Below, one piece after another: positions 17,395-25,687 of a DNA stretch of 64,000 nt. Origin of the DNA: Corynebacterium pacaense (lineage in GTDB: Bacteria > Actinomycetota > Actinomycetes > Mycobacteriales > Mycobacteriaceae); NCBI RefSeq assembly GCF_900169525.1, contig NZ_LT821240.1, positions 1,003,684 through 1,067,683 on the forward strand, written 5' to 3'. Below the pieces are notes generated by a model. The model saw nothing but the letters and a program-made list of their open reading frames with translations, was not told where the DNA came from and made no database searches. Both the position numbers and the translations under genes were made by a program. Position 1 is the stretch's first letter, and every line of letters begins with the position of its first letter.

Positions 17395-17669
17395 GCCGAG
17401 GCTTTCTTGAGGATCTCGTTGGCGCGTTTGGCTTCGGCGAGCTCGGCCCGCAGCCTGCGGTTTTCTGTTTCCAGATCCATCGATTCGGCCGGTGTGTCGG
17501 TTCCGGATTGCTTGTGGGTGCGGACCCAGACGCGCAGGGTTTCCTTGCTCACGCCGAGTTCGTCGGCGATGCGGGTGACCGCGCCCCGGGCGGTGACGGG
17601 ATCAGCTTGAGCGTGGAGCACGAGTTCTACAGCGCGCTGCTTGAGCTCGACAGTGTATTTGGTGGGCAT
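17358..17669 (-). CDS. IS3-family transposase OrfA
   Basis: A 103-aa protein with a helix-turn-helix (ADELGVSKETLRVWVRTHKQ) and a C-terminal leucine-zipper-like helix (LETENRRLRAELAEAKRANEILKKA). It binds the IS ends and supplies the N terminus of the fused transposase. The frame ends shortly after the frameshift site. Confidence 0.92.
   Translation of the reverse strand: MPTKYTVELKQRAVELVLHAQADPVTARGAVTRIADELGVSKETLRVWVRTHKQSGTDTPAESMDLETENRRLRAELAEAKRANEILKKASAFFAAELDRPHK
17388..17394 (-). other. Programmed -1 frameshift heptamer T_TTT_TTC
   Basis: On the reverse strand orfA reads GCT TTT TTC GCG. The T_TTT_TTC heptamer is in the right phase for -1 slippage. After slipping, the next codon CGC is in frame with orfB (checked by counting: 102 codons to the internal Met at 17082). 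This makes the OrfAB transposase. Confidence 0.85.
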
Positions 17670-17696
17670 GTAAGGGTTTCCTTTTCCAATTTCCTA

Positions 17697-17722
17697 CCCT
17701 CCATTAAACCCGGGGCGAACCA
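17697..17722 (-). repeat. IS terminal inverted repeat, right
   Basis: Read on the reverse strand it starts TGGTTCGCCCCGGGTTT and ends GAGGG, pairing with 16412-16437. The host AGG duplicate follows at 17723. Confidence 0.9.
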
Positions 17723-17861
17723 AGGTGTAGAAAAGCAGGGCGAAGGCGAGGCCCACGGGATGGTAGCGGCTGAGGAATCTCCCCACGCCGGATCCAACCC
17801 TGTGCAACCCTGCTCTATGGAACCCGGTTGGCCGGGTCCTCCCCTGTGGTGCGGTGGTCAT
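17723..17861 (-). pseudogene. Membrane alpha/beta-hydrolase, N-terminal part, cut by the IS
   Basis: It starts at ATG 17861 with GGAGG five bases upstream. It encodes MTTAPQGRTRPTGFHRAG and continues to FLSRYHPVGLAFALLFYT, the first membrane helix, where the IS interrupts. Translation would read into the IS for a few codons and stop. The downstream remainder is at 14811-16411. Confidence 0.85.
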
Positions 17862-17953
17862 GGTGCTGCCTCCATCTGGGTCTGCGGACAACGGCGCCCG
17901 CCCTCCGAGATCCCTGGATTCGGTGAGGGTGGGCGTCGAGAAGCGGGGTTGTG

Positions 17954-19009
17954 CTACACGGTGACGGGAAGGCGTCCCAGTGCCTCGGAGGCGACCAGTT
18001 CCTGGATTCCCATGTCGAGTTCGGAGGTGAAACCGACGCAGGAGCAGTTGATCTCACCGAGAACGTAGGTGTCCGAGCCGTCCGCGGCGGTATCCAGCAT
18101 GAAGTCCGCGGTCCAGATCAGCGGGATGTTGTCGCCGCCGAGCTTCTCCGCGATGACCGGTCGTGCCTCGGCGAACTGGTCCACCAGTTCCTGCCACTGC
18201 TCGGGCTTGTCGTAGGTGTACTTGGCGCCGGAGAACAGCGTCGCGGAGAAGTTGTCCCCACCCGCCGCCGGCTTCTTGTGCACGACGAACACGGGGTGCG
18301 GTCCGACGAGAAGGATGCGGATCTCGCCCTCGACGATGCGCGGCATGAAGCGCATGTCCACCAGCATTCCGTTGTCACCGATGATGTACTGGTCGCAGAA
18401 GTCCATGAACTCCCCGAGCTTGCGGATCTCGGTGTGGTTGTCCACGGCCTCGGTGGCCTTGATCTCGGTGTCCAGGGGAAGCGCGGTTCCGGGCTCGATG
18501 GAGTCGGCCAGTTCCTTGTCCACCAGCTGGACGCGCCAGATGCCCGAGCCGGTTGATCCGCGGTTCTGCTTGAGCACGCGCTCACCGTAGGACAGGGAGG
18601 TGGGGAAGGTCTTGTGGAAGGTCTCCACATCGTAGTAGGCGTGGGTATCGGTGGGAACCAGATCGGTGTCGGCGAGCTTGACCAGCGCGTCCTTGGCACC
18701 GTAGGCCATCATCTCCTCGGGGGTGGACATACCGACCAGTCCGGCCTCGGACAGACGGGTGAGCAGATCGAAGTAGCCGCGCTCCCCACCGGGGACGTTG
18801 CCGGGGTTGACGCGGGAGATGTAGCCCTCGAAGTTCTCGGAGACGTAGGCGAACAGGTCCTCGGTCCACTCGGGGCGGTAGTACACCACCTCGGAGTGTC
18901 CGCCGGCCTCGTTGATTGCGTTGACGATCGGCATGGTGTCCCTGCGGTGTCCATCGATGAACTTGTCGGAGCCGCCCTCGACTTCAAAAACGACGATGTT
19001 CTTAGCCAT
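17954..19009 (-). CDS. Cj0069-like ATP-grasp family protein
   Basis: A 351-aa cytoplasmic protein starting MAKNIVVFEVEGGSDKFIDG at ATG 19009; GGAAAG lies about 12 bases upstream. An N-terminal Rossmann-like region handles the leading EVEGGSDK motif. The middle and end have the ATP-grasp layout: ERVLKQNRGSTGSGIWRVQL (lysine and glycine loop for ATP), then GDNGMLVDMRFMPRIVEGEIRILLVG, and a metal-binding end, IWTADFMLDT then VLGEINCSCVGF, where Glu and Asn would bind Mg. Family members are annotated Cj0069 and have no assigned substrate. The chemistry expected is carboxylate-amine or thiol ligation. It is divergent from the sulfurtransferase gene. Confidence 0.75.
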   Translation of the reverse strand: MAKNIVVFEVEGGSDKFIDGHRRDTMPIVNAINEAGGHSEVVYYRPEWTEDLFAYVSENFEGYISRVNPGNVPGGERGYFDLLTRLSEAGLVGMSTPEEMMAYGAKDALVKLADTDLVPTDTHAYYDVETFHKTFPTSLSYGERVLKQNRGSTGSGIWRVQLVDKELADSIEPGTALPLDTEIKATEAVDNHTEIRKLGEFMDFCDQYIIGDNGMLVDMRFMPRIVEGEIRILLVGPHPVFVVHKKPAAGGDNFSATLFSGAKYTYDKPEQWQELVDQFAEARPVIAEKLGGDNIPLIWTADFMLDTAADGSDTYVLGEINCSCVGFTSELDMGIQELVASEALGRLPVTV

Positions 19010-19367
19010 GGTGAAAATCACTTTCCGTGAATCCCCGACCGGTCGACGAGTGTCGGGTCACCGGTGGCGGGGTGTGCTCAATGTGGTCAAAGGGTGTGAT
19101 CAAAAGAAGGAAATCACATGGAATGCTCGGAGATCTTTATGACTACTGCCTGGGTGACAACACAGAACATTCGCCCCGTCGCATACGTCCTCAGTCCCTA
19201 TGCACTCTGGTGCGCCGTCTCGTTGACACACATGAGACTAAAGGAAGATCGCTACCCGTGCAGCGCCATCTTTGACGGAAGTAACTAAGGACACACCTGC
19301 GCTCCCACAATAGGCTGGATTACGCTGGTGATGTCCCACCACTCTCTTCGGAAGGCAGCGAACCACC
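19010..19367. other. Divergent promoter region between the ATP-grasp and sulfurtransferase genes
   Basis: No coding frame over 358 bp. TGTGAT (19095-19100) and ATCACA (19113-19118) form an inverted repeat with a 12-bp spacer. This is wider than the 6-bp spacer of GlxR sites, so I do not call it a GlxR box. The region is lower in GC than its surroundings, as expected for promoters of both flanking genes. Confidence 0.4.
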
Positions 19368-20255
19368 ATGGCAACACCGTTCGACCCGTTACCCCAATTC
19401 CAGGAATTCGCCCACCCCGAGAGGATCGTGTCCGCATCATGGCTGTCCGCGCGTCTGGGGTCCAAGGGATTAAAGGTCGTCGAATCGAATGAGGATTCCC
19501 TCCTCTATGACATCGGCCACCTGCCCGGCGCGGTGCGCATCGACTGGTCAAAGGACCTCAACGATCCGGTGACCCGCGACTACATCGACGGTGAGGCCTT
19601 CGCCGACCTGATGAACCGCAAGGGCATCGCCCGGGATGACACCGTGGTTGTCTATGGGGACAAGTCGAACTGGTGGGCCGCCTTCACACTGTGGGTCTTC
19701 GAGCTCTTCGGCCACGAGGACGTCCGGCTGCTCAACGGCGGCCGTGACGCCTGGATGACGGAGGAGCGCGAAACCTCCTTCGTCGTCCCGGAGTATCCCC
19801 CCGCCGACTACCCCGTTGTGGAGCGCGCCGATGAGGATATGCGCGTGTTCGTCAACGAGGTGCTGGCGTCCCTGAAGGACGATTCGCTGACGCTTGTCGA
19901 CGTCCGGACCGTGGAGGAGTACACCGGAGCCACCGGCACCGGTGCGGTCGCCGGCGGCGCCCTCCGGGGCGGCCACATCCCCGGGGCGATCCACATCCCC
20001 TGGGATGCTGTTGTCATGCCCAACGGCAATTTCCGCTCCCGCGCGGAGATCGAGGAGATCTTCCGCGATCTCTCCCCCACCAGGGACACCGTGGTCTACT
20101 GCCGGGTCGGAGACCGCGCCGCGCACACCTGGTTCGTGCTCAGGCATCTGCTCGGCTTCGACAGTGTCCGCAACTACGACGGCTCCTGGGCCGAGTGGGG
20201 CAACATGGTCCGGATGCCGATATCCGTGGGTAGTGAACCGGGGTCAATAGCCTGA
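19368..20255 (+). CDS. thtR: Thiosulfate sulfurtransferase (two-domain rhodanese)
   Basis: A 295-aa protein with GGAAGG upstream of ATG 19368. It has two tandem rhodanese domains: an inactive N-terminal domain (about 20-140, [21 protein letters not shown]) and a catalytic C-terminal domain (about 155-285, [23 protein letters not shown]). The active loop [13 protein letters not shown] carries Cys245; the CRxGxR loop is that of thiosulfate rather than mercaptopyruvate sulfurtransferases. It moves sulfane sulfur from thiosulfate to cyanide or cellular thiols. It lies directly before accBC in the same orientation, as I recall for C. glutamicum. Confidence 0.88.
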   Translation: MATPFDPLPQFQEFAHPERIVSASWLSARLGSKGLKVVESNEDSLLYDIGHLPGAVRIDWSKDLNDPVTRDYIDGEAFADLMNRKGIARDDTVVVYGDKSNWWAAFTLWVFELFGHEDVRLLNGGRDAWMTEERETSFVVPEYPPADYPVVERADEDMRVFVNEVLASLKDDSLTLVDVRTVEEYTGATGTGAVAGGALRGGHIPGAIHIPWDAVVMPNGNFRSRAEIEEIFRDLSPTRDTVVYCRVGDRAAHTWFVLRHLLGFDSVRNYDGSWAEWGNMVRMPISVGSEPGSIA

Positions 20256-20280
20256 TTGCCGGCTTTGCCGATGAATCAGG
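20251..20280 (+). terminator. Hairpin at the thtR stop codon
   Basis: CCTGATT (20251-20257) and AATCAGG (20274-20280) pair around an inner GCCGG/CCG segment, overlapping the stop codon. No T-run follows, so it is at best a weak or factor-assisted terminator. Confidence 0.3.
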
Positions 20281-20450
20281 GGTGCACTAGCGTTATTGTC
20301 TAATGTGAGTGTTTGCTCAGATTTTGACTTCAAAGAAGTGCTCCTGCTTTTTCTGCCGAATCTCTGAAATCACCACACCCGGATGTGCAAGAATATGCCG
20401 TACAGCACCGGCATGCCCCATGCCGAAAAACTTTAAACCAGGAGGGTTTA

Positions 20451-22229
20451 GTGTCAGTCGAGACCAGGAAGATCACCAAGGTGTTGGTAGCCAACCGTGG
20501 TGAGATCGCAATTCGAGTTTTCCGTGCGGCGCGCGATGAGGGGATCCCCTCGGTCGCGGTCTACGCCGAACCGGATGCAGATGCACCCTTCGTGGAATAC
20601 GCAGACGAGGCTTTCGCACTCGGGGGCCAGACCTCCGCAGAGTCCTACCTCGTCATCGACAAGATCCTCGACGCCGCCGCGAAGTCCGGCGCGAATGCCG
20701 TCCACCCCGGCTACGGCTTCCTCGCAGAGAACGCCGATTTCGCCGAGGCCGTGATCAACGCCGGCCTGATCTGGATCGGACCCTCACCCGATTCCATCCG
20801 TTCCCTCGGTGACAAGGTCACCGCGCGGCACATCGCGGACGCCGCGGAGGCCCCCATGGCACCGGGCACCAAGGAGCCGGTCAAGGATGCCGGCGAGGTT
20901 GTCGCCTTCGCCGAGGAGTTCGGCCTGCCCATCGCCATCAAGGCCGCCTTCGGCGGTGGCGGACGCGGCATGAAGGTCGCCTACAAGATGGACGAGGTCG
21001 CAGACCTCTTCGAATCCGCGACCCGCGAGGCCACCTCCGCCTTCGGTCGCGGTGAGTGCTTCGTCGAGCGATACCTCGACAAGGCCCGTCACGTCGAGTG
21101 CCAGGTCATCGCCGATCAGCACGGTAACGTCGTCGTCGCGGGAACCCGTGACTGCTCCCTGCAGCGCCGGTTCCAGAAGCTCGTCGAGGAGGCACCCGCC
21201 CCCTTCCTGACCGACGACCAGCGCGAGCGTCTGCACTCCTCCGCCAAGGCCATCTGCAGGGAGGCCGGATACTACGGCGCGGGCACCGTGGAGTACCTGG
21301 TCGGTTCCGATGGACTGATCTCCTTCCTCGAGGTCAACACCCGCCTCCAGGTGGAGCACCCCGTCACCGAGGAGACCACAGGCCTGGATCTGGTCCGTGA
21401 GCAGTTCCGCATCGCCGAGGGTGGAGAGCTCTCCATCACGGAGGATCCCACCCCCCGCGGCCATTCCTTCGAGTTCCGCATCAACGGCGAGGACGCCGGC
21501 TCCAACTTCATGCCCGCTCCGGGCCGCATCACCAAGTACCGCGAGCCCGCCGGCCCGGGCGTCCGGATGGATTCCGGTGTCGTCGAGGGTTCGGTGATCT
21601 CCGGTCAGTTCGACTCCATGCTGGCCAAGCTGATCGTCTGGGGCAGCACCCGCGAGCAGGCGCTGGAACGCTCTCGTCGCGCACTGGCGGAGTACATCGT
21701 CGAGGGCATGCCCACCGTGATCCCCTTCCACTCCCACATCGTCTCCAACCCAGCCTTCATCGGCGACGGGAACAAGTTCGACATCTACACCAAGTGGATC
21801 GAGGAGGAATGGGTCAACCCGATTGAGCCCTTCTCCGACGGCGCGGAACTCGAGGACGAGGAGAAGACCCCCGCACAGAAGGTCATCGTCGAAATCGACG
21901 GCCGCCGCGTCGAGGTGGCCCTGCCCGGCGACCTCGCTCTCGGTGGCGGCGCCGGTGGGGCCGCCAAGAAGAAGGCGAAGAAGCGTCGTGCCGGTGGAGC
22001 CAAGGCCGGAGTCTCCGGCGACGCGGTGGCCGCCCCCATGCAGGGCACCGTGATCAAGGTCAACGTCGAGGAAGGCGCTGAGGTCAATGAGGGCGACACC
22101 GTCGTCGTGCTCGAGGCCATGAAGATGGAGAACCCGGTCAAGGCGCACAAGTCCGGTACCGTCACCGGTCTGCTCGTCGCGGCCGGCGAGGGCGTGACCA
22201 AGGGCGCCGTGCTGCTCGAGATCAAGTAG
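20451..22229 (+). CDS. accBC: Acyl-CoA carboxylase alpha subunit (biotin carboxylase + biotin carrier)
   Basis: A 592-aa protein starting at GTG 20451 ([20 protein letters not shown]) behind AGGAGGG; the longer ATG reading adds 22 non-conserved residues. Residues 1-450 are biotin carboxylase, with the ATP loop [14 protein letters not shown] and [16 protein letters not shown] Lys/Ala/Gly-rich linker ([19 protein letters not shown]) leads to the biotinyl domain with EAMKMEN (biotin on about Lys558). It carboxylates biotin for the acetyl-, propionyl- and long-chain acyl-CoA carboxylases that supply fatty acids and mycolic acids. The partner beta and epsilon subunits are not in this window. Confidence 0.97.
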   Translation: MSVETRKITKVLVANRGEIAIRVFRAARDEGIPSVAVYAEPDADAPFVEYADEAFALGGQTSAESYLVIDKILDAAAKSGANAVHPGYGFLAENADFAEAVINAGLIWIGPSPDSIRSLGDKVTARHIADAAEAPMAPGTKEPVKDAGEVVAFAEEFGLPIAIKAAFGGGGRGMKVAYKMDEVADLFESATREATSAFGRGECFVERYLDKARHVECQVIADQHGNVVVAGTRDCSLQRRFQKLVEEAPAPFLTDDQRERLHSSAKAICREAGYYGAGTVEYLVGSDGLISFLEVNTRLQVEHPVTEETTGLDLVREQFRIAEGGELSITEDPTPRGHSFEFRINGEDAGSNFMPAPGRITKYREPAGPGVRMDSGVVEGSVISGQFDSMLAKLIVWGSTREQALERSRRALAEYIVEGMPTVIPFHSHIVSNPAFIGDGNKFDIYTKWIEEEWVNPIEPFSDGAELEDEEKTPAQKVIVEIDGRRVEVALPGDLALGGGAGGAAKKKAKKRRAGGAKAGVSGDAVAAPMQGTVIKVNVEEGAEVNEGDTVVVLEAMKMENPVKAHKSGTVTGLLVAAGEGVTKGAVLLEIK

Positions 22230-22479
22230 CACCACCCTCACCTCCCCTGTGATTGAGCACCCGGCATTCGCCGGGTGTTTTTTTCATCTCGGTGCCCGAG
22301 GAATCCGGCAGCGCCCATTCCAGCAGCTCCTCCACCATCTGGAAATGATCGATCTGCCCATTGAGAAAACGGTGGACCACCGCCTCGACCGATGCTCCAC
22401 CGTGTGATCCCCGTGGCGCCGGGTAGAGAATCGGACGCAGGGTTGCGGCGGGGACCGCGGGGGTGTCCGTGCCGTTCAA
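22222..22479 (-). CDS. Small uncharacterised protein, 85 aa, coupled to the upstream small gene
   Basis: It starts at TTG 22479, whose bases overlap the TGA stop of the 63-aa gene, with GGAGGAGGAG just upstream. Codon choice fits this genome. The centre is a plausible helical domain ([27 protein letters not shown]). The last 15-20 codons run through the accBC terminator and overlap the accBC stop by 8 bases, so the 3' end is shared with the convergent gene. I do not recognise a family. Its place beside accBC and prpR suggests an acyl-CoA link, which is only context. Confidence 0.45.
   Translation of the reverse strand: MNGTDTPAVPAATLRPILYPAPRGSHGGASVEAVVHRFLNGQIDHFQMVEELLEWALPDSSGTEMKKTPGECRVLNHRGGEGGAT
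22258..22284 (+). terminator. Intrinsic terminator of accBC
   Basis: CACCCGGC (22258-22265), loop ATTC, GCCGGGTG (22270-22277), then seven T (22278-22284). A textbook rho-independent terminator 29 bases after the accBC stop. Confidence 0.92.
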
Positions 22480-22667
22480 CCGAGCTCCTCCTCCAGGAGT
22501 TCAAGCCACACGCTGCGGATTATCGCCCGGCGCTGGGCGGAACCGTCGGCGAAGGAGGCCCAGTCGGGGGTGGGCGCGGCCGGGGTGGGCGCGGCTGGGA
22601 CTTTTCGACCGTGATGCCCGCTGCCACTGGAAGATCCCCTGCATGGCTCGGTTTCGGAAGTGTTCAT
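22476..22667 (-). CDS. Small uncharacterised protein, 63 aa, leaderless
   Basis: ATG 22667 is preceded by TAGGCT (reverse strand, 22680-22675) with a 7-base gap, the leaderless promoter pattern used here. The N-terminal half is low complexity (Ser/Gly, then Ala-Pro-Thr repeats) and the C-terminal half is a short helix, DWASFADGSAQRRAIIRSVW then LELLEEELG. The stop overlaps the TTG start of the 85-aa gene. It is divergent from prpR. No family is recognised. Confidence 0.5.
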   Translation of the reverse strand: MNTSETEPCRGSSSGSGHHGRKVPAAPTPAAPTPDWASFADGSAQRRAIIRSVWLELLEEELG

Positions 22668-22704
22668 GATTCCCAGCCTAAAACCACGGCGGGCTTCCGT
22701 TCGC

Positions 22705-22727
22705 CATGTTAAATTTGTGTAAACATG
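22705..22727. promoter_or_regulatory. Inverted repeat in the prpR promoter region
   Basis: CATGTT (22705-22710) and AACATG (22722-22727) face each other with an 11-bp AT-rich spacer, about 75 bases before prpR. ATTGCAAA (22747-22754), half of a RamB/PrpR-type site, follows. Possible autoregulatory region. Confidence 0.4.
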
Positions 22728-22801
22728 TGGAGTTAATAGGACGGTTATTGCAAACCAGGCGGAAACACCTGCCTGGACACTATTTCGGAGGGCGCACGAC
22801 A

Positions 22802-24103
22802 GTGGCCAAGTTGTACTCGGGGGCACGGATCCAGGCACTTCGCCGGGCCCATGGGATCACCCAGTCCGCCCTGGCGGAGCAGTTGAATCTCTCCACCAGC
22901 TATCTTAACCAGCTGGAAAATGATCGCCGCCCGCTGACCGCGACGGTCCTGATGAGGTTGACCACCACCTTCGATGTGGAGGCCAGCTTCTTCTCCCCCG
23001 ACCGCAACGCCGCCGCCGCGACCGAACTCTCCGAGGCACTCGCGATGAGTGGCGGTCCCACCCTGTCCACCGAGGAACTGGTGGACCTGGTCAACCGGTT
23101 TCCCCAGATCGCCAGGCACCTGGTGCATCCCGCCACCACCGAGAGCGATCGCCGCACCGCCTATGACCACGTCCGGGACTATTTCGCGGCGCACCGCAAC
23201 CACATTGATCCACTCGACCGCCTGGGTGAGGATCTCGCCGCCACGCTCGGGCAGCCCGGACTCCGGGTGACCCGGCTCGCCCACCTCCTGGACACCGATT
23301 TCAACATCACCGTCCGGTTCCGCTCCCCCGGGATCGAGGAACGCCGCCACTTCGATCCGGAGACCAGGCAGATCCACCTCCGCCATGACCTCACCGAGGC
23401 GCAGCAGTGCTTCCAGCTCGCCGAGGAGCTGGCGCCGCTGCTGCACCCGGATCTGTTCACCTCCCTGACAGCCGACCACCCCGACCTTCCGACGGTGAAG
23501 TCCGTTGAGATCGCCCGGACGGGCCTGGCCCAGTACTTCGCCGGAGCGGTGGTCATGCCCTATGAGCAGTTCCTCGGATTCGCCAGGGAGACCCGCTATG
23601 ACATCGAGCTGATCTCGGCCCGCTTCGGTGTGTCCTTCGAGGCGGCCTGCCACCGGCTGTCCACCCTGCAGCGCAGGGGAAAGGAGGGTGTGCCCTTCTT
23701 CTTCGTCCGCTCCGACCGCGCGGGAAACATCTCCAAGCGCCAATCTGCGGCGACATTCCACTTCTCCAGGACCAACGGCACCTGCCCCCTGTGGGCACTG
23801 CACCGCGCCTTCGAGAGACGGGGACACATCACCCGCCAGGTCGCACGCATGCCCGACGGCCGGACCTATCTGTGGATGGCAACCTCAATCTCCGGGCGCA
23901 CGCACGGTTTCGGGCATCCCTCCGCCGAATTCGCCATCGGACTGGGATGCGATATCGCCGAGGCCCCCAAGCTGGTCTATTCACAGGGTTTGAACCTCGA
24001 TCCGGCCTCCGCGGCGGAGATCGGACCGGGATGCCGGTTGTGTCCGCGGGAGAACTGCGTACAACGGGCGTTCCCCCCGACCGGTAGGGAATCCCTACGT
24101 TGA
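22802..24103 (+). CDS. prpR: PrpR: XRE/IrrE-type short-chain acyl-CoA regulator of prpDBC
   Basis: A 433-aa regulator starting at GTG 22802 (VAKLYSGARIQALRRAHG) after CGGAGGG. Residues 8-60 are an XRE helix-turn-helix (GITQSALAEQLNLSTSYLNQLENDRRPL). The middle has an ImmA/IrrE-like region without an obvious HExxH (FQLAEELAPLLHPD instead). The C-terminal DUF2083-type domain ends with a Cys cluster, PGCRLCPRENCVQRAF, that may bind metal or an Fe-S cluster. In C. glutamicum PrpR activates the methylcitrate genes with 2-methylcitrate as effector, and RamB is a paralogue. The prp operon lies just downstream on the opposite strand, supporting the assignment. Confidence 0.88.
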   Translation: MAKLYSGARIQALRRAHGITQSALAEQLNLSTSYLNQLENDRRPLTATVLMRLTTTFDVEASFFSPDRNAAAATELSEALAMSGGPTLSTEELVDLVNRFPQIARHLVHPATTESDRRTAYDHVRDYFAAHRNHIDPLDRLGEDLAATLGQPGLRVTRLAHLLDTDFNITVRFRSPGIEERRHFDPETRQIHLRHDLTEAQQCFQLAEELAPLLHPDLFTSLTADHPDLPTVKSVEIARTGLAQYFAGAVVMPYEQFLGFARETRYDIELISARFGVSFEAACHRLSTLQRRGKEGVPFFFVRSDRAGNISKRQSAATFHFSRTNGTCPLWALHRAFERRGHITRQVARMPDGRTYLWMATSISGRTHGFGHPSAEFAIGLGCDIAEAPKLVYSQGLNLDPASAAEIGPGCRLCPRENCVQRAFPPTGRESLR

Positions 24104-24120
24104 GCAAGGAGAAGGAAAAC

Positions 24121-24504
24121 TTGGAACCCACGGAACTCAATGGCGGTCGCTTCTACGCGCGCACGCTCCTTCACGACGCCCGCGTGGACGACCTGCCCGC
24201 CCTCAGCAGGGCCCTGGGGGAGGCGATCGACGCGGACTTCGTCGCCACGGCACGAAGTGACTGGCACAGTGACACCCGCTACACCTGGGTAATCTGCGAA
24301 CAGACCCGGGTCGAGGCGCTGGCGCTGGCGGTCCTGTACCCCGGCCCGCGGCCGCGGCTGGAAGTCGTGCCCACCGCGCCGCCGGAGACCGCGCTGCCCA
24401 ATGATCCGGTCCTTGCACCAATGACCGTGGGCGATGCCCTCCGGGAGGGCACCGCCACCATCACGCGCTGGGCGGAGGGATACCTGGGGCTGAAGCTCCG
24501 GTAG
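24121..24504 (+). CDS. Uncharacterised 127-aa protein following prpR
   Basis: I prefer the start TTG 24121, because AAGGAG lies nine bases before it; another TTG at 24100 overlaps the prpR stop. The protein (EPTELNGGRFYARTLLHDAR onwards) has no signal or membrane segment. It looks like a small alpha/beta fold ending ATITRWAEGYLGLKLR. It is probably co-transcribed with prpR (18-base gap). No family is recognised. Confidence 0.6.
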   Translation: MEPTELNGGRFYARTLLHDARVDDLPALSRALGEAIDADFVATARSDWHSDTRYTWVICEQTRVEALALAVLYPGPRPRLEVVPTAPPETALPNDPVLAPMTVGDALREGTATITRWAEGYLGLKLR

Positions 24505-24530
24505 TCCGCCCGGCGTCACCGACCCCGCCG

Positions 24531-25685
24531 TCAGCGCTGTTCGATCTCCACCACGATCCGCTGTTCCGGCCCATTGTACTCGGACAGCGGGCGGATCAGG
24601 GAATTGTCCTCGTACTGTTCCACGATGTGCGCGGTCCATCCGGCGATCCTGGCGATCACGAAAAGGGGTGTGAAGAAGTCCACCGGAAAGCCGAGGATGT
24701 AGTACGCGGGCCCGGCGGGAAAGTCCAGGTTCGGTTTGATCCCGGTGCGCTCGTCCATGGCACGCTCCATGTTCTCGTACATCTCGACCCACTTTTGCCC
24801 GTCATGGCGCTCCGCGAGATTGAGGAAGGATTTCTTCATCGAGGGAACCCGGCTGTCGCCCCTCTTGTACACGCGGTGGCCGAATCCCATGATCACCTTC
24901 CTGCTGTCCAGGGTGGCGTTGACCCATTCCGCGGCCTTCTCCGGATCATCGATCTCCAGCATGGTGTGCATGACGAACTCGTTCGCACCGCCGTGCAGCG
25001 GTCCCTTCAACGCTCCGATTGCCCCGGTGATCGCCGAGTACACATCCGAACGCGTGGAGGTGATCACCCGTGCGGCGAAGGTGGAGGCGTTGAAGGAGTG
25101 CTCCGCGTAGAGGATCAGCGATTTTTCAAAGTCGCGGACATCCTCGGGATTGCTGGCGGGTGACTCCGGACCGTTGCCGAAGACCATGGCCAGGAAGTTC
25201 TCGGCGACCCCCTTGTTCTCGTCCGGTGCGATGATGCCCTTGCCGCTGCGACGCCGGATGTCCATGGCCACGGCCATGGGCAGTTGCGCCAGGAGGCTGT
25301 GTCCGACGTGCTGGATGTGCTCGGAGCCGGTGGTGAACTGATCGGGATCCTTGGTTCCCAGGTAGGACACGGAGGTGCGCAGTACGTCCATGGGGTGGCA
25401 GTCGACCGGCAGGGAGTGGATCAGGGAGATCAGGCCCGGATCCAGGCTGCGGTAGGAGCGTCCGCGGGCGTTGAACTCCTCCAGCTCGGAGGCGGTGGGC
25501 AGTTCGCCGTTCCACAGCAGATAGACCACTTCCTCAAAGGAACAGTGCTCCACCAGCTCCTGGACGGGGTAGCCGCGGTAGGTCAGGGAGTTGGATTCTG
25601 GCATGACCTTGGAGACACCGGTGTAGTCGGCGATGACTCCGTACAGGCCCTTGCGGACCTCGGTCGCGGGTGAGGTGGTGGACAT
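24531..25685 (-). CDS. prpC: 2-methylcitrate synthase
   Basis: A 384-aa citrate-synthase-family enzyme, third gene of prpDBC, two bases after prpB. Conserved active-site segments are GPLHGGANEFVMHTML (His for oxaloacetate/CoA), GFGHRVYKRGDSR (His) and the late LDFPAGPAYYILGFPVDFFTPLFVIAR with the catalytic Asp. It condenses propionyl-CoA with oxaloacetate to 2-methylcitrate, the first step of propionate breakdown; these enzymes also have some citrate synthase activity. Length is normal for PrpC and shorter than GltA. Confidence 0.95.
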   Translation of the reverse strand: MSTTSPATEVRKGLYGVIADYTGVSKVMPESNSLTYRGYPVQELVEHCSFEEVVYLLWNGELPTASELEEFNARGRSYRSLDPGLISLIHSLPVDCHPMDVLRTSVSYLGTKDPDQFTTGSEHIQHVGHSLLAQLPMAVAMDIRRRSGKGIIAPDENKGVAENFLAMVFGNGPESPASNPEDVRDFEKSLILYAEHSFNASTFAARVITSTRSDVYSAITGAIGALKGPLHGGANEFVMHTMLEIDDPEKAAEWVNATLDSRKVIMGFGHRVYKRGDSRVPSMKKSFLNLAERHDGQKWVEMYENMERAMDERTGIKPNLDFPAGPAYYILGFPVDFFTPLFVIARIAGWTAHIVEQYEDNSLIRPLSEYNGPEQRIVVEIEQR

Positions 25686-25687
25686 GA

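Larger units (their letters stand above)
16412..17722 (-). mobile_element. Complete IS3-family insertion sequence, 1311 bp
   Basis: The element has orfA and orfB in overlapping frames on the reverse strand, TG...CA ends, imperfect 26-bp terminal inverted repeats (19 of 26 matching) and a 3-bp AGG target duplication. All catalytic motifs are present and no frame damage is seen apart from the programmed frameshift, so it looks active and recently inserted. It interrupts a membrane alpha/beta-hydrolase gene. Confidence 0.95.

Noticed and set aside
16419..17715. CCCCGGGTTT/AAACCCGGGG arms first read as a palindromic target of the IS
   Set aside because: Extending outward to the TG/CA ends gives longer repeats, a clean AGG duplication and an in-frame empty site, so these arms belong to the IS itself.
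19095..19118. TGTGAT/ATCACA repeat as a GlxR site
   Set aside because: The spacer is 12 bp; GlxR sites have TGTGA-N6-TCACA.
20784..22241. 485-codon reverse frame opposite accBC
   Set aside because: A mirror of accBC codon bias (Leu/Asp/Gly/Val-rich); accBC is certain on the forward strand.
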